A stretch of DNA of 14,161 nt from Patescibacteria group bacterium (lineage in GTDB: Bacteria; Patescibacteriota; Gracilibacteria; UBA1369; PNNO01). The translations under genes and the position numbers were made by a program. Positions 7,288-14,161 of the stretch are shown here, piece after piece; the first letter of the stretch is position 1; every line of letters begins with the position of its first letter. The notes beneath the pieces were generated by a model. That model did no database searches and was not told where the DNA came from. It saw nothing but the letters and a program-made list of their open reading frames with translations. Where the stretch lies: assembly GCA_024275695.1 (NCBI GenBank), contig JAJRYP010000126.1:1-14161 (forward strand). Direction: 5' to 3'.

Positions 7288-7986
7288 ATGTTAACCGAGG
7301 AAGCTGAACAAAATGGTTTTAAAAAGGCAACTTCCGTTTATTTAACTCAACAAGTTGCTCGAAAAGGCAGGCGAACCGAATTTAAACAAACATTGCTACA
7401 TGGAGAAAAACCGCTTTTGGAAACAATGATTCTTGAGGATGGATCGAAACTGGATTTTGAAATCTTGCCAATGGCATTTTTCCAACCAAACACGCTTCAG
7501 GCGGAAATTTTATATGAGACGGCTTTGCAACTTGGAGATATTTCAAAAAAAGATATTGTATTTGATCTCTTTTGCGGGACAGGGACAATCGGACTTTTTT
7601 GCGCGCATAAAGCAAAACGGGTTTTTGGAGTAGATCTTAACAAAAACGCTATCGAAAACGCACGAAACAATGCTAAAACGAACAATATTAAGAATATTGA
7701 ATTTGCTGTCGGCGATACGCTTAAAACAGTTTCCGGAAGAGCTGAAAAACCGGACATTGTTATTGTAGATCCCCCCCGCGCCGGGCTTGGAGAAAAGCTT
7801 TGCGAATATTTACTGAAAATTAAAGCTCCGCGAATGGTTTACGTTTCATGTAACCCAACAACACTTGCCAGAGATCTCAAACAATTATGTAAAGAAGCCT
7901 ACACATTGGAAACAGTGCAACCTGTAGATATGTTTCCGCATACTTATCATATTGAAAGCGTGTGTAAGCTCGTTTATAATCACTGA
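7288..7986 (+). CDS. rlmD: 23S rRNA (uracil C5)-methyltransferase, C-terminal catalytic part
   Basis: This is the catalytic half of the same rlmD reading frame, counted from the first ATG after the amber codon (232 residues). It has FFQPNT (64-69), the SAM-binding loop DLFCGTGTIGL (93-103), DPPRAGL (161-167), the nucleophile Cys188 in YVSCNPTTLARDL and PVDMFPHTYHIE (212-223) carrying the family's conserved glutamate. Every key residue is intact, so the coding constraint had not visibly relaxed after the TAG. The ATG at 7288 is internal to the full protein and has no ribosome site in front, so separate translation of this half is doubtful. The frame is unchanged across 7249, and the 36 bases between the stop and this ATG still encode family-like sequence. 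The 3' end contains a promoter-like sequence for the next gene. Confidence 0.85.
   Translation: MLTEEAEQNGFKKATSVYLTQQVARKGRRTEFKQTLLHGEKPLLETMILEDGSKLDFEILPMAFFQPNTLQAEILYETALQLGDISKKDIVFDLFCGTGTIGLFCAHKAKRVFGVDLNKNAIENARNNAKTNNIKNIEFAVGDTLKTVSGRAEKPDIVIVDPPRAGLGEKLCEYLLKIKAPRMVYVSCNPTTLARDLKQLCKEAYTLETVQPVDMFPHTYHIESVCKLVYNH
7952..7980 (+). promoter_or_regulatory. Promoter candidate for the bactofilin-like gene, inside the end of rlmD
   Basis: TTGAAA (7952-7957), a 17-base spacer and a perfect TATAAT (7975-7980) overlap the last codons of rlmD. Transcription would begin near 7987, giving a leader of about 24 bases before the ATG at 8011. This would let the downstream membrane-protein gene be expressed independently of the interrupted rlmD. 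The leader has a GTTTAAAC palindrome touching the start codon and no SD. Confidence 0.55.
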
Positions 7987-8010
7987 GGTTTATTAACTAA
8001 CCGTTTAAAC

Positions 8011-9174
8011 ATGAAAAAGAAAATATCATTTCTTATCGCATTAATGACATGCGCTATTTTTGCAAGCCTGTTGGTTCCATCCGCATTTGCTGTCGAATTC
8101 AAAGCGGACGGAGAAGTTTTCATTTCGGAACCTCTCTTAGATGACACATATATTGCCGGCGGAATAATTACAATTGATGAAGACATAACGGGGGATCTTT
8201 ATATCGGTGGCAAAACAATCACAATAAATGGAAATATTGAAGGAGATCTTGTTGTTGTTGGTGAAGAAATCACCGTTAATGGAGATGTAAGCGACGACTT
8301 GCGTGCTTTGGGAGGGACAATTTCCATTACCGGAAATATTGGAGATGATTTAATTGCAACCGGGGGTAGGCTGGATGTTGGATCTAGCACCCTTATTGGA
8401 GGAAGTTTAATTGTTGGAAACGGTTACGCGAATATTATGGGAACAATTAATGAAGATATCCGAGGTGGTGGTGGACGAATTACGCTTGGAGGAGTTGTTT
8501 ACAGAGATGTTTTACTTGAGATTCAAGAAACATTAATGCTAACGTCTACGGCAAAAATTAACGGAAATCTTGTTTATACCGGTTTGCGCGAAGCTAAACT
8601 TGATAACGATCAGGTTGCAGGTTATATCGAATTCAACAAACAGGCTGTTGAAGATAAAAGTTTTGGAAAACAGATTGGTGATTTTTTTACTAAGTGGCAT
8701 CTTATCTTTCTTTTCTTAAAATATTTATCTATTCTTCTGCTTACTATAATTATTGTTTCACTTTCTCCGGCATGCCTTATGCGAGGATCTAAAATCGCAA
8801 CGGAGCATCCATGGAGAAGCCTTGGACTTGGTTTTGTAATAGCAATTTGCGCAGTCGCCGCAACTATCATTCTAATGATGACTATGATTGGTATTCCAAT
8901 TGCCGCGATGGTTGTTGCTATTCTTGTTATTTCGATGTACGTCGCAAAAGTTTTTGCCGGAACATTTATTGGAAGTCTTCTTATCAAACCTAAGAAGATG
9001 ACTAAATGGAAACTGTTCGGAATAACCGCACTCGGACTGTTTATTCTTTTGGTGATTGATATAGTTCCGTTTATAGGATGGCTTGCTTCCGTAGTTGTTC
9101 TATTTATTGCGTTCGGCGCACTTTGGACACACAAAAAAGAGCTTTACGATAAGTTGGGATTGCAAAAGCTTTAA
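8011..9174 (+). CDS. Secreted/membrane bactofilin-like beta-helix protein
   Basis: This 387-residue protein has a signal peptide (MKKKISF, hydrophobic to residue 21, likely cleavage after AFA at 27). Residues about 45-190 are a regular repeat of the form I-T-I-x-G-x-I-x-G-D-L-x-x-x-G-G, the right-handed beta-helix of polymer-forming bactofilins (DUF583-like). A membrane domain follows, with about four or five hydrophobic segments at 232-252, 272-292, 294-318, 335-352 and 353-370, and a short cytoplasmic basic tail. Classical bactofilins are soluble and cytosolic. Here the signal peptide puts the helix outside, tethered by the C-terminal membrane part, so it may form a surface scaffold. Its own promoter candidate lies at 7952-7980. 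It overlaps the convergent cca gene by 4 bases at the stop codons. The exact role is unknown. Confidence 0.82.
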   Translation: MKKKISFLIALMTCAIFASLLVPSAFAVEFKADGEVFISEPLLDDTYIAGGIITIDEDITGDLYIGGKTITINGNIEGDLVVVGEEITVNGDVSDDLRALGGTISITGNIGDDLIATGGRLDVGSSTLIGGSLIVGNGYANIMGTINEDIRGGGGRITLGGVVYRDVLLEIQETLMLTSTAKINGNLVYTGLREAKLDNDQVAGYIEFNKQAVEDKSFGKQIGDFFTKWHLIFLFLKYLSILLLTIIIVSLSPACLMRGSKIATEHPWRSLGLGFVIAICAVAATIILMMTMIGIPIAAMVVAILVISMYVAKVFAGTFIGSLLIKPKKMTKWKLFGITALGLFILLVIDIVPFIGWLASVVVLFIAFGALWTHKKELYDKLGLQKL

Positions 9175-10478
9175 GATTTGCGATTCTTAATCCATTCACG
9201 CGCATCTTTCTTTGTTTTTAATTCTCCGGAAAGCTGTTTTTCTTCCAGTTCTTCGACGACTTTACCGACCTCTTCTCCAGGTGGCAAATTCAAAATCTTC
9301 ATAATTTCATCTCCATCCAAGAGAGGCTTTGGCTTACGAGGCATTTCTTTCATTAGCTTTCTATAACGACTCATTATCTGATTATAAGCGGACAGATCGG
9401 TTGGAATAATCCCTTTTGCATCGGCTTCAAATGCCTGCATCAAATTCAAAAAATTCTCTTTTAAAAACCATTTCCTTGCCTGACCATCTGTCATTTCAAG
9501 CAAAGGAACAACCATCATGTGATGTTTGACAAGCCACTTAATTTCTTCTCTGTCTTTCTTTGGAAATTTCAATCGTGTAAATATATCATGAACAATTTCC
9601 GCGCCACGCTCCACATGTCCATTATATCGAATTCGCTCTTTGAGCTGGAATGTATCGGGTTTGCCGATATCATGTAAAAGAACCGCCCATTTAACATCAC
9701 GAGACGCATGCGCATCACATTTTTTCAAAGCTTTCAAGCTATGATCCCAAACATCGCCTTCTTGATGAAATTCTCTGGGCTGAGGAACCCCTCTCATTGC
9801 TTCCATTTCCGGAATGATATACTCCAAAATTCCAATTTCACTTAAATCTTCAAAAGCTTGAGCGGGATTCGGACATTCTATCATTTTGTTTAATTCATCG
9901 CCGATTCTTTCCGCGCTCACTTTACTTGCAAGACGAGCATGTTTCTCCAAAGCTTCATATGTATCCGGATGATATTGGAAATCAAATTGATTCTTAAAAC
10001 GAACAGCTCTCAAAATTCTTAAATGATCTTCCAAAATACGTTTATGAGGATCACCAATAAAACGAATAAGCCTCGCGTCCAAATCTTTTTGTCCGTCAAC
10101 ACAATCAATTATTTCATCTTTGAGCGGATCGTAAAACATTCCGTTAATTGTAAAATCACGACGTTTTGCGTCTTCACCGGCATCTGTAAAACAAATTTTA
10201 TCGGGACGACGACCGTCCGTGTAATTTTGATCGGCCCTGAAAGTCGCAACTTCAAAAGCGTGCCCGGCTTCAATTACCAAAATTACCCCGAATTCTTTTC
10301 CAACGGGTTTGGTGTTATCGAGCAATTTCTCAACTTCATCGGGCTTGGCACTCGTGACGATATCGTAATCTTTTGGTTTATGTCCCAAAAGGATATCTCT
10401 AACACAACCACCGGCCCAATAAGCGTCATAGCCGGCTTTTTTTAATTTTTCAATTATGCGAACGGATGTGGGCTTCAC
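9171..10478 (-). CDS. cca: CCA tRNA nucleotidyltransferase with HD domain
   Basis: This 435-residue class II nucleotidyltransferase adds or repairs the 3' CCA of tRNA, using CTP and ATP without a template. The head has GGCVRD (23-28; GGAVRD is more usual), the catalytic carboxylates D37 and D39 in KDYDIVT, RRDFTINGM (106-114) and EDHLRILRAVRF (150-161). A C-terminal HD metal-dependent phosphohydrolase domain follows, with H238 and H246, HDIGK (269-273), GHVERGAE (287-294) and KHH (318-320). HD domains in this family can have 2',3'-cyclic phosphodiesterase or phosphatase activity. The start is GTG at 10478. An upstream in-frame TAA excludes a longer form, and the out-of-frame ATG at 10480 does not serve. 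The gene is divergent from tsaD across a gap with tandem heptamers. The tRNA-Gly in this window already encodes CCA, so there the enzyme would only repair ends. Confidence 0.94.
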   Translation of the reverse strand: MKPTSVRIIEKLKKAGYDAYWAGGCVRDILLGHKPKDYDIVTSAKPDEVEKLLDNTKPVGKEFGVILVIEAGHAFEVATFRADQNYTDGRRPDKICFTDAGEDAKRRDFTINGMFYDPLKDEIIDCVDGQKDLDARLIRFIGDPHKRILEDHLRILRAVRFKNQFDFQYHPDTYEALEKHARLASKVSAERIGDELNKMIECPNPAQAFEDLSEIGILEYIIPEMEAMRGVPQPREFHQEGDVWDHSLKALKKCDAHASRDVKWAVLLHDIGKPDTFQLKERIRYNGHVERGAEIVHDIFTRLKFPKKDREEIKWLVKHHMMVVPLLEMTDGQARKWFLKENFLNLMQAFEADAKGIIPTDLSAYNQIMSRYRKLMKEMPRKPKPLLDGDEIMKILNLPPGEEVGKVVEELEEKQLSGELKTKKDAREWIKNRKS

Positions 10479-10482
10479 ATTG

Positions 10483-10503
10483 ATTACTAATTACTAATTG
10501 CTA
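10483..10503. repeat. Three tandem heptamers (ATTACTA) between cca and tsaD
   Basis: ATTACTA (10483-10489), ATTACTA (10490-10496) and ATTGCTA (10497-10503) are consecutive. They fill most of the 55-base gap between the divergent starts of cca (10478) and tsaD (10534). The third copy supplies the possible -35 (TTGCTA) of tsaD. They may be a regulator-binding array, or simply replication slippage in AT-rich DNA. Confidence 0.65.
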
Positions 10504-10527
10504 ATAAAGGACTTTGTTAATTATACT
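10498..10527 (+). promoter_or_regulatory. Promoter candidate for tsaD, near-leaderless
   Basis: TTGCTA (10498-10503), an 18-base spacer and TATACT (10522-10527) lie just before the ATG at 10534. Initiation about 7 bases after the -10 would begin the mRNA at or next to the start codon, consistent with leaderless translation and with the absence of an SD. Confidence 0.4.
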
Positions 10528-10533
10528 ACAGGT

Positions 10534-11568
10534 ATGAATATCCTTGGAATAGAAACTTCGTGCGATGAAACTGCGGCAGCTGTTGTTCAAAGCGGAACAA
10601 CAATGCTTTCCAGTGTTATTGCTTCACAAACAGATCTACATAAAGAAACCGGCGGCGTTGTTCCGGAGGTCGCCGCGCGCGAGCATATTTTAAAAATTAT
10701 TCCCGTTATAGAAAAAGCATTAAAAGAGGCAAATTTAAAATGGGATGAAATCAATGCGATTGCCGCTGTCCCCGGCCCCGGTTTAATCAGCGCTTTAATT
10801 ACGGGAACGCTCACGGCTTCAACATTGGCTTTGATAAAGGACAAACCTCTTATTCCGGTTCATCATATCCTTGCGCATATTTATGGAAACTGGCTCGATC
10901 GAAATAATTCAACCAAGTTCCCGATCCTCGTTTTAACCGTTTCCGGAGGTCATAACGATCTTGTTTTAATGAAGGATCATGGTGACTTTGAACTTCTTGG
11001 CGCGACACGAGATGATGCGGCAGGCGAAGCATTCGATAAAGTTGCCAAACTTCTCGGACTCGGATATCCGGGCGGTCCCGTTATTCAAAAAACCGCCGAA
11101 AAAGGAAATCCCGACGCGTTTGATTTTCCTATAGCAAATCTTGAAAAAAACAGTTTGGACTTTAGCTTTTCCGGACTTAAAACAGCGGTTTTATATGAGA
11201 TCCAAAAAGGATATGGAAGAGAATTTACTCCCTCGACTCTTGATCCTGTTTTTGTTGCTAACGTTGCCGCCTCTTTCCAAAAAACAGTCGCAAAAACACT
11301 GGTTCAAAAAATTGTTATAGCAGTTAAAAAATATCAACCAAAAGAGATTCATATCGCGGGTGGTGTTTCGGCTAATTCATATTTGCGAGAATATGCGAAA
11401 AGTGAACTTTTTAAATTTGACCTCCCTTTAAAGTACCCGAGAAATATCACTTACTGCACGGATAATGCCGCAATGGTTGCATCGTGCGGTTATTTTATGT
11501 ATCAAAAGGATCCGGAAAAATATTTAAAATGGGAGAATATTCAGCCAAACGCGGATTTTAATTTTTGA
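10534..11568 (+). CDS. tsaD: tRNA N6-adenosine threonylcarbamoyltransferase TsaD
   Basis: TsaD transfers the threonylcarbamoyl group from threonylcarbamoyl-AMP to A37 of ANN-decoding tRNAs (t6A), working with TsaB and TsaE. The ASKHA-fold motifs are complete: GIETSCDET (5-13), metal ligands H111 and H115 in HHILAH, SGGH (137-140), the DDAAGEAFDKVAKLLGLGYPGG block from 160, SFSGLKTAV (211-219), AGGVSANSYLR (275-285) and the third metal ligand D310 in CTDNAAMVA. I start the protein at ATG 10534 (344 residues), where the conserved MNILGIETS begins. A longer form from TTG 10498 adds 12 residues unlike the family and overlaps the promoter. tsaB, tsaC and tsaE are not in this window. It ends in TGA. 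Confidence 0.96.
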   Translation: MNILGIETSCDETAAAVVQSGTTMLSSVIASQTDLHKETGGVVPEVAAREHILKIIPVIEKALKEANLKWDEINAIAAVPGPGLISALITGTLTASTLALIKDKPLIPVHHILAHIYGNWLDRNNSTKFPILVLTVSGGHNDLVLMKDHGDFELLGATRDDAAGEAFDKVAKLLGLGYPGGPVIQKTAEKGNPDAFDFPIANLEKNSLDFSFSGLKTAVLYEIQKGYGREFTPSTLDPVFVANVAASFQKTVAKTLVQKIVIAVKKYQPKEIHIAGGVSANSYLREYAKSELFKFDLPLKYPRNITYCTDNAAMVASCGYFMYQKDPEKYLKWENIQPNADFNF

Positions 11569-11629
11569 CTTCCCCGGTTTTTTAAGTAGAATTTACATCA
11601 CGTAGAGTTAAGGCATTTTCTATGGAGTT

Positions 11630-11700
11630 CGCCCTGGGCGGGCTCACGCTAACGCTCGCGATAAGTTTTCGCTCGCGGGAGACTCACTAACGCTCGTCTC
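11630..11700. repeat. GC-rich palindromes and direct repeats before the flippase gene
   Basis: This gap after tsaD has CGCC-CTG-GGCG (11630-11640). A direct repeat pairs GCTCACGCTAACGCTCG (11642-11658) with ACTCACTAACGCTCG (11682-11696), the second copy lacking two bases. It also has a CGCGA/TCGCG stem (11657-11661 with 11673-11677) and a GAGAC/GTCTC stem with 12-base loop (11679-11683 with 11696-11700). The last hairpin ends two bases before the ATG at 11703, where an SD would normally sit. Base composition is much richer in GC than its surroundings. Confidence 0.6.
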
Positions 11701-11702
11701 TG

Positions 11703-12722
11703 ATGATCAAAAAAACATTCGTATTTCTGGTTTTTCTTGCAATTGGAATTGCCCTTTTCGTATCCATTCTTGTAGAAACCGGTTTTGAAGCGATAGCTGA
11801 TTCATTAATAAAATTCTCTTTGGTGAATTTTATTTTTCTACTACTTGTTTCGTTGGTAAATTTCGGACTTTTTACGTGGAGATGGGGAATGATTATCAAA
11901 CTTCATCTAAAAAAAGAAAATGTAAAAGGTCCGTCATTCTTCAGGCTTTTCCTGCACAGGATGTCTGCGTATGCCGTAAGTTACTTAACTCCGACGGCAA
12001 CAAGCGGAGGCGAACCTGTTCGCATATTCTTTCTTCAGGAAGATAAAATCGACACAAAAACCGCTGTTTCAACAATAGTAATAGATAAGGTTTTTGAATA
12101 TACGGCACTTATTTTGTTTATCTTTTCGGGTGTACTGGTCGCGATTATTGAAGGATCAATTTTTTCCGGGAAAGTGGAAATAATGCTTGGCGGAGGACTA
12201 ATCCTCTTTGGGAGTCTTATTTTCTGGTTTTATTATTCAACAATTAAACATATTGGTTTTTTCAGTTCCGTATTCAGATTTTTTCATCTAAATAAAATTA
12301 AAAGATTAAAAAGATTTGAAGAAGGCATCATTAAAATTGAAAAAAAAATAGCACATTTTTATATAAACCATATTCCAAGTTTCATATTCATGATGTTTTT
12401 GTCCTTTCTGATGGTGTTTTTCATGGTTTTCGAACATTATATCATTGCATTTTTCATGGGTGTTAAGCTAACTTTTTTCCAATCGTTTCTGTCAGCGACA
12501 ATTCCCGGAATTTCTTATATGCTTCCCATTCCGGGTGCTCTTGGCGCGCTTGAGACGAGTCACGCCGGAATTTTCGCGCTTTTGGGCGTTAGTATTAATG
12601 TGTTTGTTTTCGTTTTAATAATGCGTCTGCGTGATCTTGTGTTTATTTTAATCGGACTGGCGCATGCATCCGGACATGGAATCGGCATGATTATTAAAAG
12701 TTTCAAAAACGGCAAGACTTGA
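11703..12722 (+). CDS. Flippase-like integral membrane protein (LPG_synthase_TM / UPF0104)
   Basis: This 339-residue, strongly hydrophobic protein has about eight membrane segments, including 5-23, 42-59, 134-150, 161-178, 225-253 and 295-330. It carries both family signatures: TPTATSGGEPVRIFFL (96-111) and LPIPGALGALETSHAG (274-289). The family is the membrane half of lysyl-phosphatidylglycerol synthase (flippase part of MprF) and related lone proteins; the aminoacyl-transferase half is absent. Lone members occur often beside glycan or lipid genes and are thought to move or help modify lipids, but the substrate is unknown here. The ATG follows a GAGAC/GTCTC hairpin and has no SD. The gene ends in TGA, 77 bases before hisS on the same strand. 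Confidence 0.88.
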   Translation: MIKKTFVFLVFLAIGIALFVSILVETGFEAIADSLIKFSLVNFIFLLLVSLVNFGLFTWRWGMIIKLHLKKENVKGPSFFRLFLHRMSAYAVSYLTPTATSGGEPVRIFFLQEDKIDTKTAVSTIVIDKVFEYTALILFIFSGVLVAIIEGSIFSGKVEIMLGGGLILFGSLIFWFYYSTIKHIGFFSSVFRFFHLNKIKRLKRFEEGIIKIEKKIAHFYINHIPSFIFMMFLSFLMVFFMVFEHYIIAFFMGVKLTFFQSFLSATIPGISYMLPIPGALGALETSHAGIFALLGVSINVFVFVLIMRLRDLVFILIGLAHASGHGIGMIIKSFKNGKT

Positions 12723-12744
12723 TTTATTCAAAAAACAGGGTACT

Positions 12745-12774
12745 ATGAAAGCTACGTTCATGTACTTGTATGAA
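12745..12774 (+). promoter_or_regulatory. Alternating ATGAA/TTCAT arms upstream of hisS
   Basis: ATGAA (12745-12749), TTCAT (12757-12761) and ATGAA (12770-12774) allow two mutually exclusive short hairpins in the 77-base gap before hisS. AT-rich boxes follow (TATAAC at 12781-12786, TAAACT at 12791-12796), either of which could be a -10 very close to the ATG at 12800. The stems are short, so this is a weak call. Confidence 0.25.
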
Positions 12775-12799
12775 TTATTTTATAACGCGCTAAACTACA

Positions 12800-14152
12800 A
12801 TGACAGATACAACCCAAGCGCAAGCCTCTAAATTCTCTCTTTCTCCACCATACAGAACACCTAAAGGTGTACACGACATTCTTCCGCAGGATCATGAATA
12901 CCACACTTATATTAAGAAAGTTGTAAGACACAGACTAAGACAAGCGGGATTTAAACGTATTTCCACTCCGATATTTGAGTATACGGATGTTTTTGCTCGA
13001 AGTATCGGTGATGCCACCGATATTGTAGAGAAAGAAATGTACACGTTCCTTGACAAAAAAGGTCGAAGTTTAACCTTGCGACCTGAAAATACCGCCGGCG
13101 TAGTACGTTCATATATCCAACATAGTATGCAGCAGCTGGCACAACCTGTCGAACTTTATTATATTGAGCCTTTTTTCAGATATGATCGCCCTCAAAGAGG
13201 TCGGTACAGGCAATTTTGGCAATTCGGATTTGAGATAATCGGTGAACTTGATCCGGCGCTTGATGCGCAAATAATTTTTTTGGCCAACAAAATCAATGAA
13301 GACCTCGGAATAGAAAAATTGTTTAAGATTCAACTTAATACAATTGGGTCTCTTGAAGATAGAAAGAATTACATCCGGGCATTAAAGGATTACTATTACG
13401 GGAAAGAAAGATCGCTTTGCGAGCACTGTAAAGATCGTTTGGAAAAAAATCCGTTGCGGCTTCTGGACTGCAAAAACGAAGACTGCACGATCCTGGCGGA
13501 ACTTGCTCCCAAAATGACCGATTATCTGTCAAAAGAGAGCACGGAATACTACCGGGACGTAAAAGAATACTTGGCGGAGCTTGAGATCGAATATGTAGAA
13601 AATCCAAAGCTTGTTCGCGGACTTGATTACTATACAAATACCGTATTTGAATTCTGGGATGCAAAAGATGGCGCTCAAAACGCAATCGGCGGTGGCGGTC
13701 GGTATGACGGACTTGTTGAAATAATGGGGGGACAAGCCACTCCCGCCGTAGGTTACGCTGCGGGAATTGAACGAATTATAGCTCACATGAAACGTGAAAA
13801 AATTCGAGTTCCTTCCAAAGACAATATCCATGTATTTGTCGCACAACTCGGAAAAGAAGCAAAAAAGAAATGCTTAAAGCTTATCGATGAAATGCGTGAA
13901 ACGGGACTTAAAACAATTGGAGCGCTTGGCAAAGGATCAATGAAGAAGCAGCTCAAGCTTGCCGATAAATTTAATGTACCATATACTTTAATCCTTGGAA
14001 TTACCGAAGTTCGTGAAGGAACAATTATTATTAGAGATATGGAAAAAGGGAGTCAGGAAATAGTAAAATTCGATCAAGTTATCGATGAATTGATAAATAA
14101 GATCGGAGAAGAGAATCTCGACAAATATAGTCCGGGAGAAATCATTTACTAA
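12800..14152 (+). CDS. hisS: Histidyl-tRNA synthetase
   Basis: HisS charges tRNA-His with histidine using ATP; it is a class II synthetase acting as a cytoplasmic homodimer. This 450-residue copy is complete. Motif 1 lies around FKRISTPIFEYTDVF (51-65), and TLRPENTAGVVRSYI (92-106) follows. Motif 2 is FRYDRPQRGRYRQFWQFG (126-143). The HisA motif LVRGLDYYT is near residue 272, GGGGRYDGL is near 299, and motif 3 carries GYAAGIERI. A CxxC/C/C cluster in the insertion (CEHCKDRL, then DCKNEDC, about 207-230) is common in this subfamily. The C-terminal anticodon-binding domain begins near residue 340 (NIHVFVAQLG). The first 18 residues, rich in T, A, Q and S, are an extension before the usual YRTPKGVHDILP start and may not be structured; no better downstream ATG exists. 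No SD is visible. Confidence 0.97.
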   Translation: MTDTTQAQASKFSLSPPYRTPKGVHDILPQDHEYHTYIKKVVRHRLRQAGFKRISTPIFEYTDVFARSIGDATDIVEKEMYTFLDKKGRSLTLRPENTAGVVRSYIQHSMQQLAQPVELYYIEPFFRYDRPQRGRYRQFWQFGFEIIGELDPALDAQIIFLANKINEDLGIEKLFKIQLNTIGSLEDRKNYIRALKDYYYGKERSLCEHCKDRLEKNPLRLLDCKNEDCTILAELAPKMTDYLSKESTEYYRDVKEYLAELEIEYVENPKLVRGLDYYTNTVFEFWDAKDGAQNAIGGGGRYDGLVEIMGGQATPAVGYAAGIERIIAHMKREKIRVPSKDNIHVFVAQLGKEAKKKCLKLIDEMRETGLKTIGALGKGSMKKQLKLADKFNVPYTLILGITEVREGTIIIRDMEKGSQEIVKFDQVIDELINKIGEENLDKYSPGEIIY

Positions 14153-14161
14153 AAACTTTCC

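Noticed and set aside
8622..9134. 170-residue minus-strand frame inside the bactofilin-like gene
   Set aside because: It is antisense to the membrane segments, rich in I, T and R in the way reversed hydrophobic codons are, and resembles no family.
10483..10503. CRISPR-like array
   Set aside because: The units are 7 bases with no spacers; it is a simple tandem repeat.
10498..10533. Longer TsaD starting at TTG 10498
   Set aside because: The extra 12 residues are unlike the family, cover the promoter and heptamer repeat, and the conserved start MNILGIETS begins at ATG 10534.
4576..11568. UGA recoded as glycine, as in some CPR lineages
   Set aside because: The SLH gene, rlmD, tsaD and the flippase gene all end naturally at TGA right after conserved C-terminal sequence, and no in-frame TGA interrupts the housekeeping genes.

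Overview
This is an AT-rich bacterial window. It carries compact single-copy housekeeping genes, short intergenic gaps, few recognisable Shine-Dalgarno sites and several surface or envelope proteins built in the style of Candidate Phyla Radiation (Patescibacteria) genomes: an S-layer-homology protein with Cys-rich repeats, a Memo-like/CapA fusion, and a bactofilin-like beta-helix with membrane segments. The lineage is my inference from protein style; no 16S gene or other marker fixes it. TAA, TGA and TAG all end genes here, so nothing suggests a recoded genetic code.

Layout. Positions 1-1030 are an accessory scar. It holds the 5' end of an unrecognised minus-strand gene, a nested dyad (132-172), a decayed leucyl-tRNA synthetase fragment, a serine-recombinase fragment truncated at both ends, and several hairpins, all next to a tRNA-Gly(TCC) gene with its own promoter. 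Positions 1211-6441 hold four minus-strand genes in the transcription order rlmH, SLH surface protein, Memo-like/CapA, and beta-CASP metallo-beta-lactamase nuclease. A 138-bp divergent spacer with short palindromes separates rlmH from the plus-strand rRNA methyltransferase gene rlmD, which is interrupted by one in-frame TAG at 7249. A secreted/membrane bactofilin-like gene follows, with a strong promoter candidate lying inside the end of rlmD. It converges on cca, the two stop codons sharing four bases. cca is divergent from tsaD; then come a flippase-like membrane protein and hisS.

How the genes fit together. Much of the window serves translation and tRNA maturation: tRNA-Gly, CCA addition (cca), t6A37 synthesis (tsaD), histidyl charging (hisS), 23S rRNA methylation at two sites (rlmH, rlmD) and probable RNA processing (beta-CASP protein). 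A second theme is the cell surface: the SLH protein, the CapA-family protein, the bactofilin-like protein and the UPF0104-type flippase. I see no CRISPR array, toxin-antitoxin pair, intact transposon or complete undescribed multigene system. The best leads are the Memo-like domain that has lost its metal ligands in the CapA fusion, the amber codon in an otherwise intact rlmD, and a family of short intergenic palindromes sharing a GCTYCGCT-like core.
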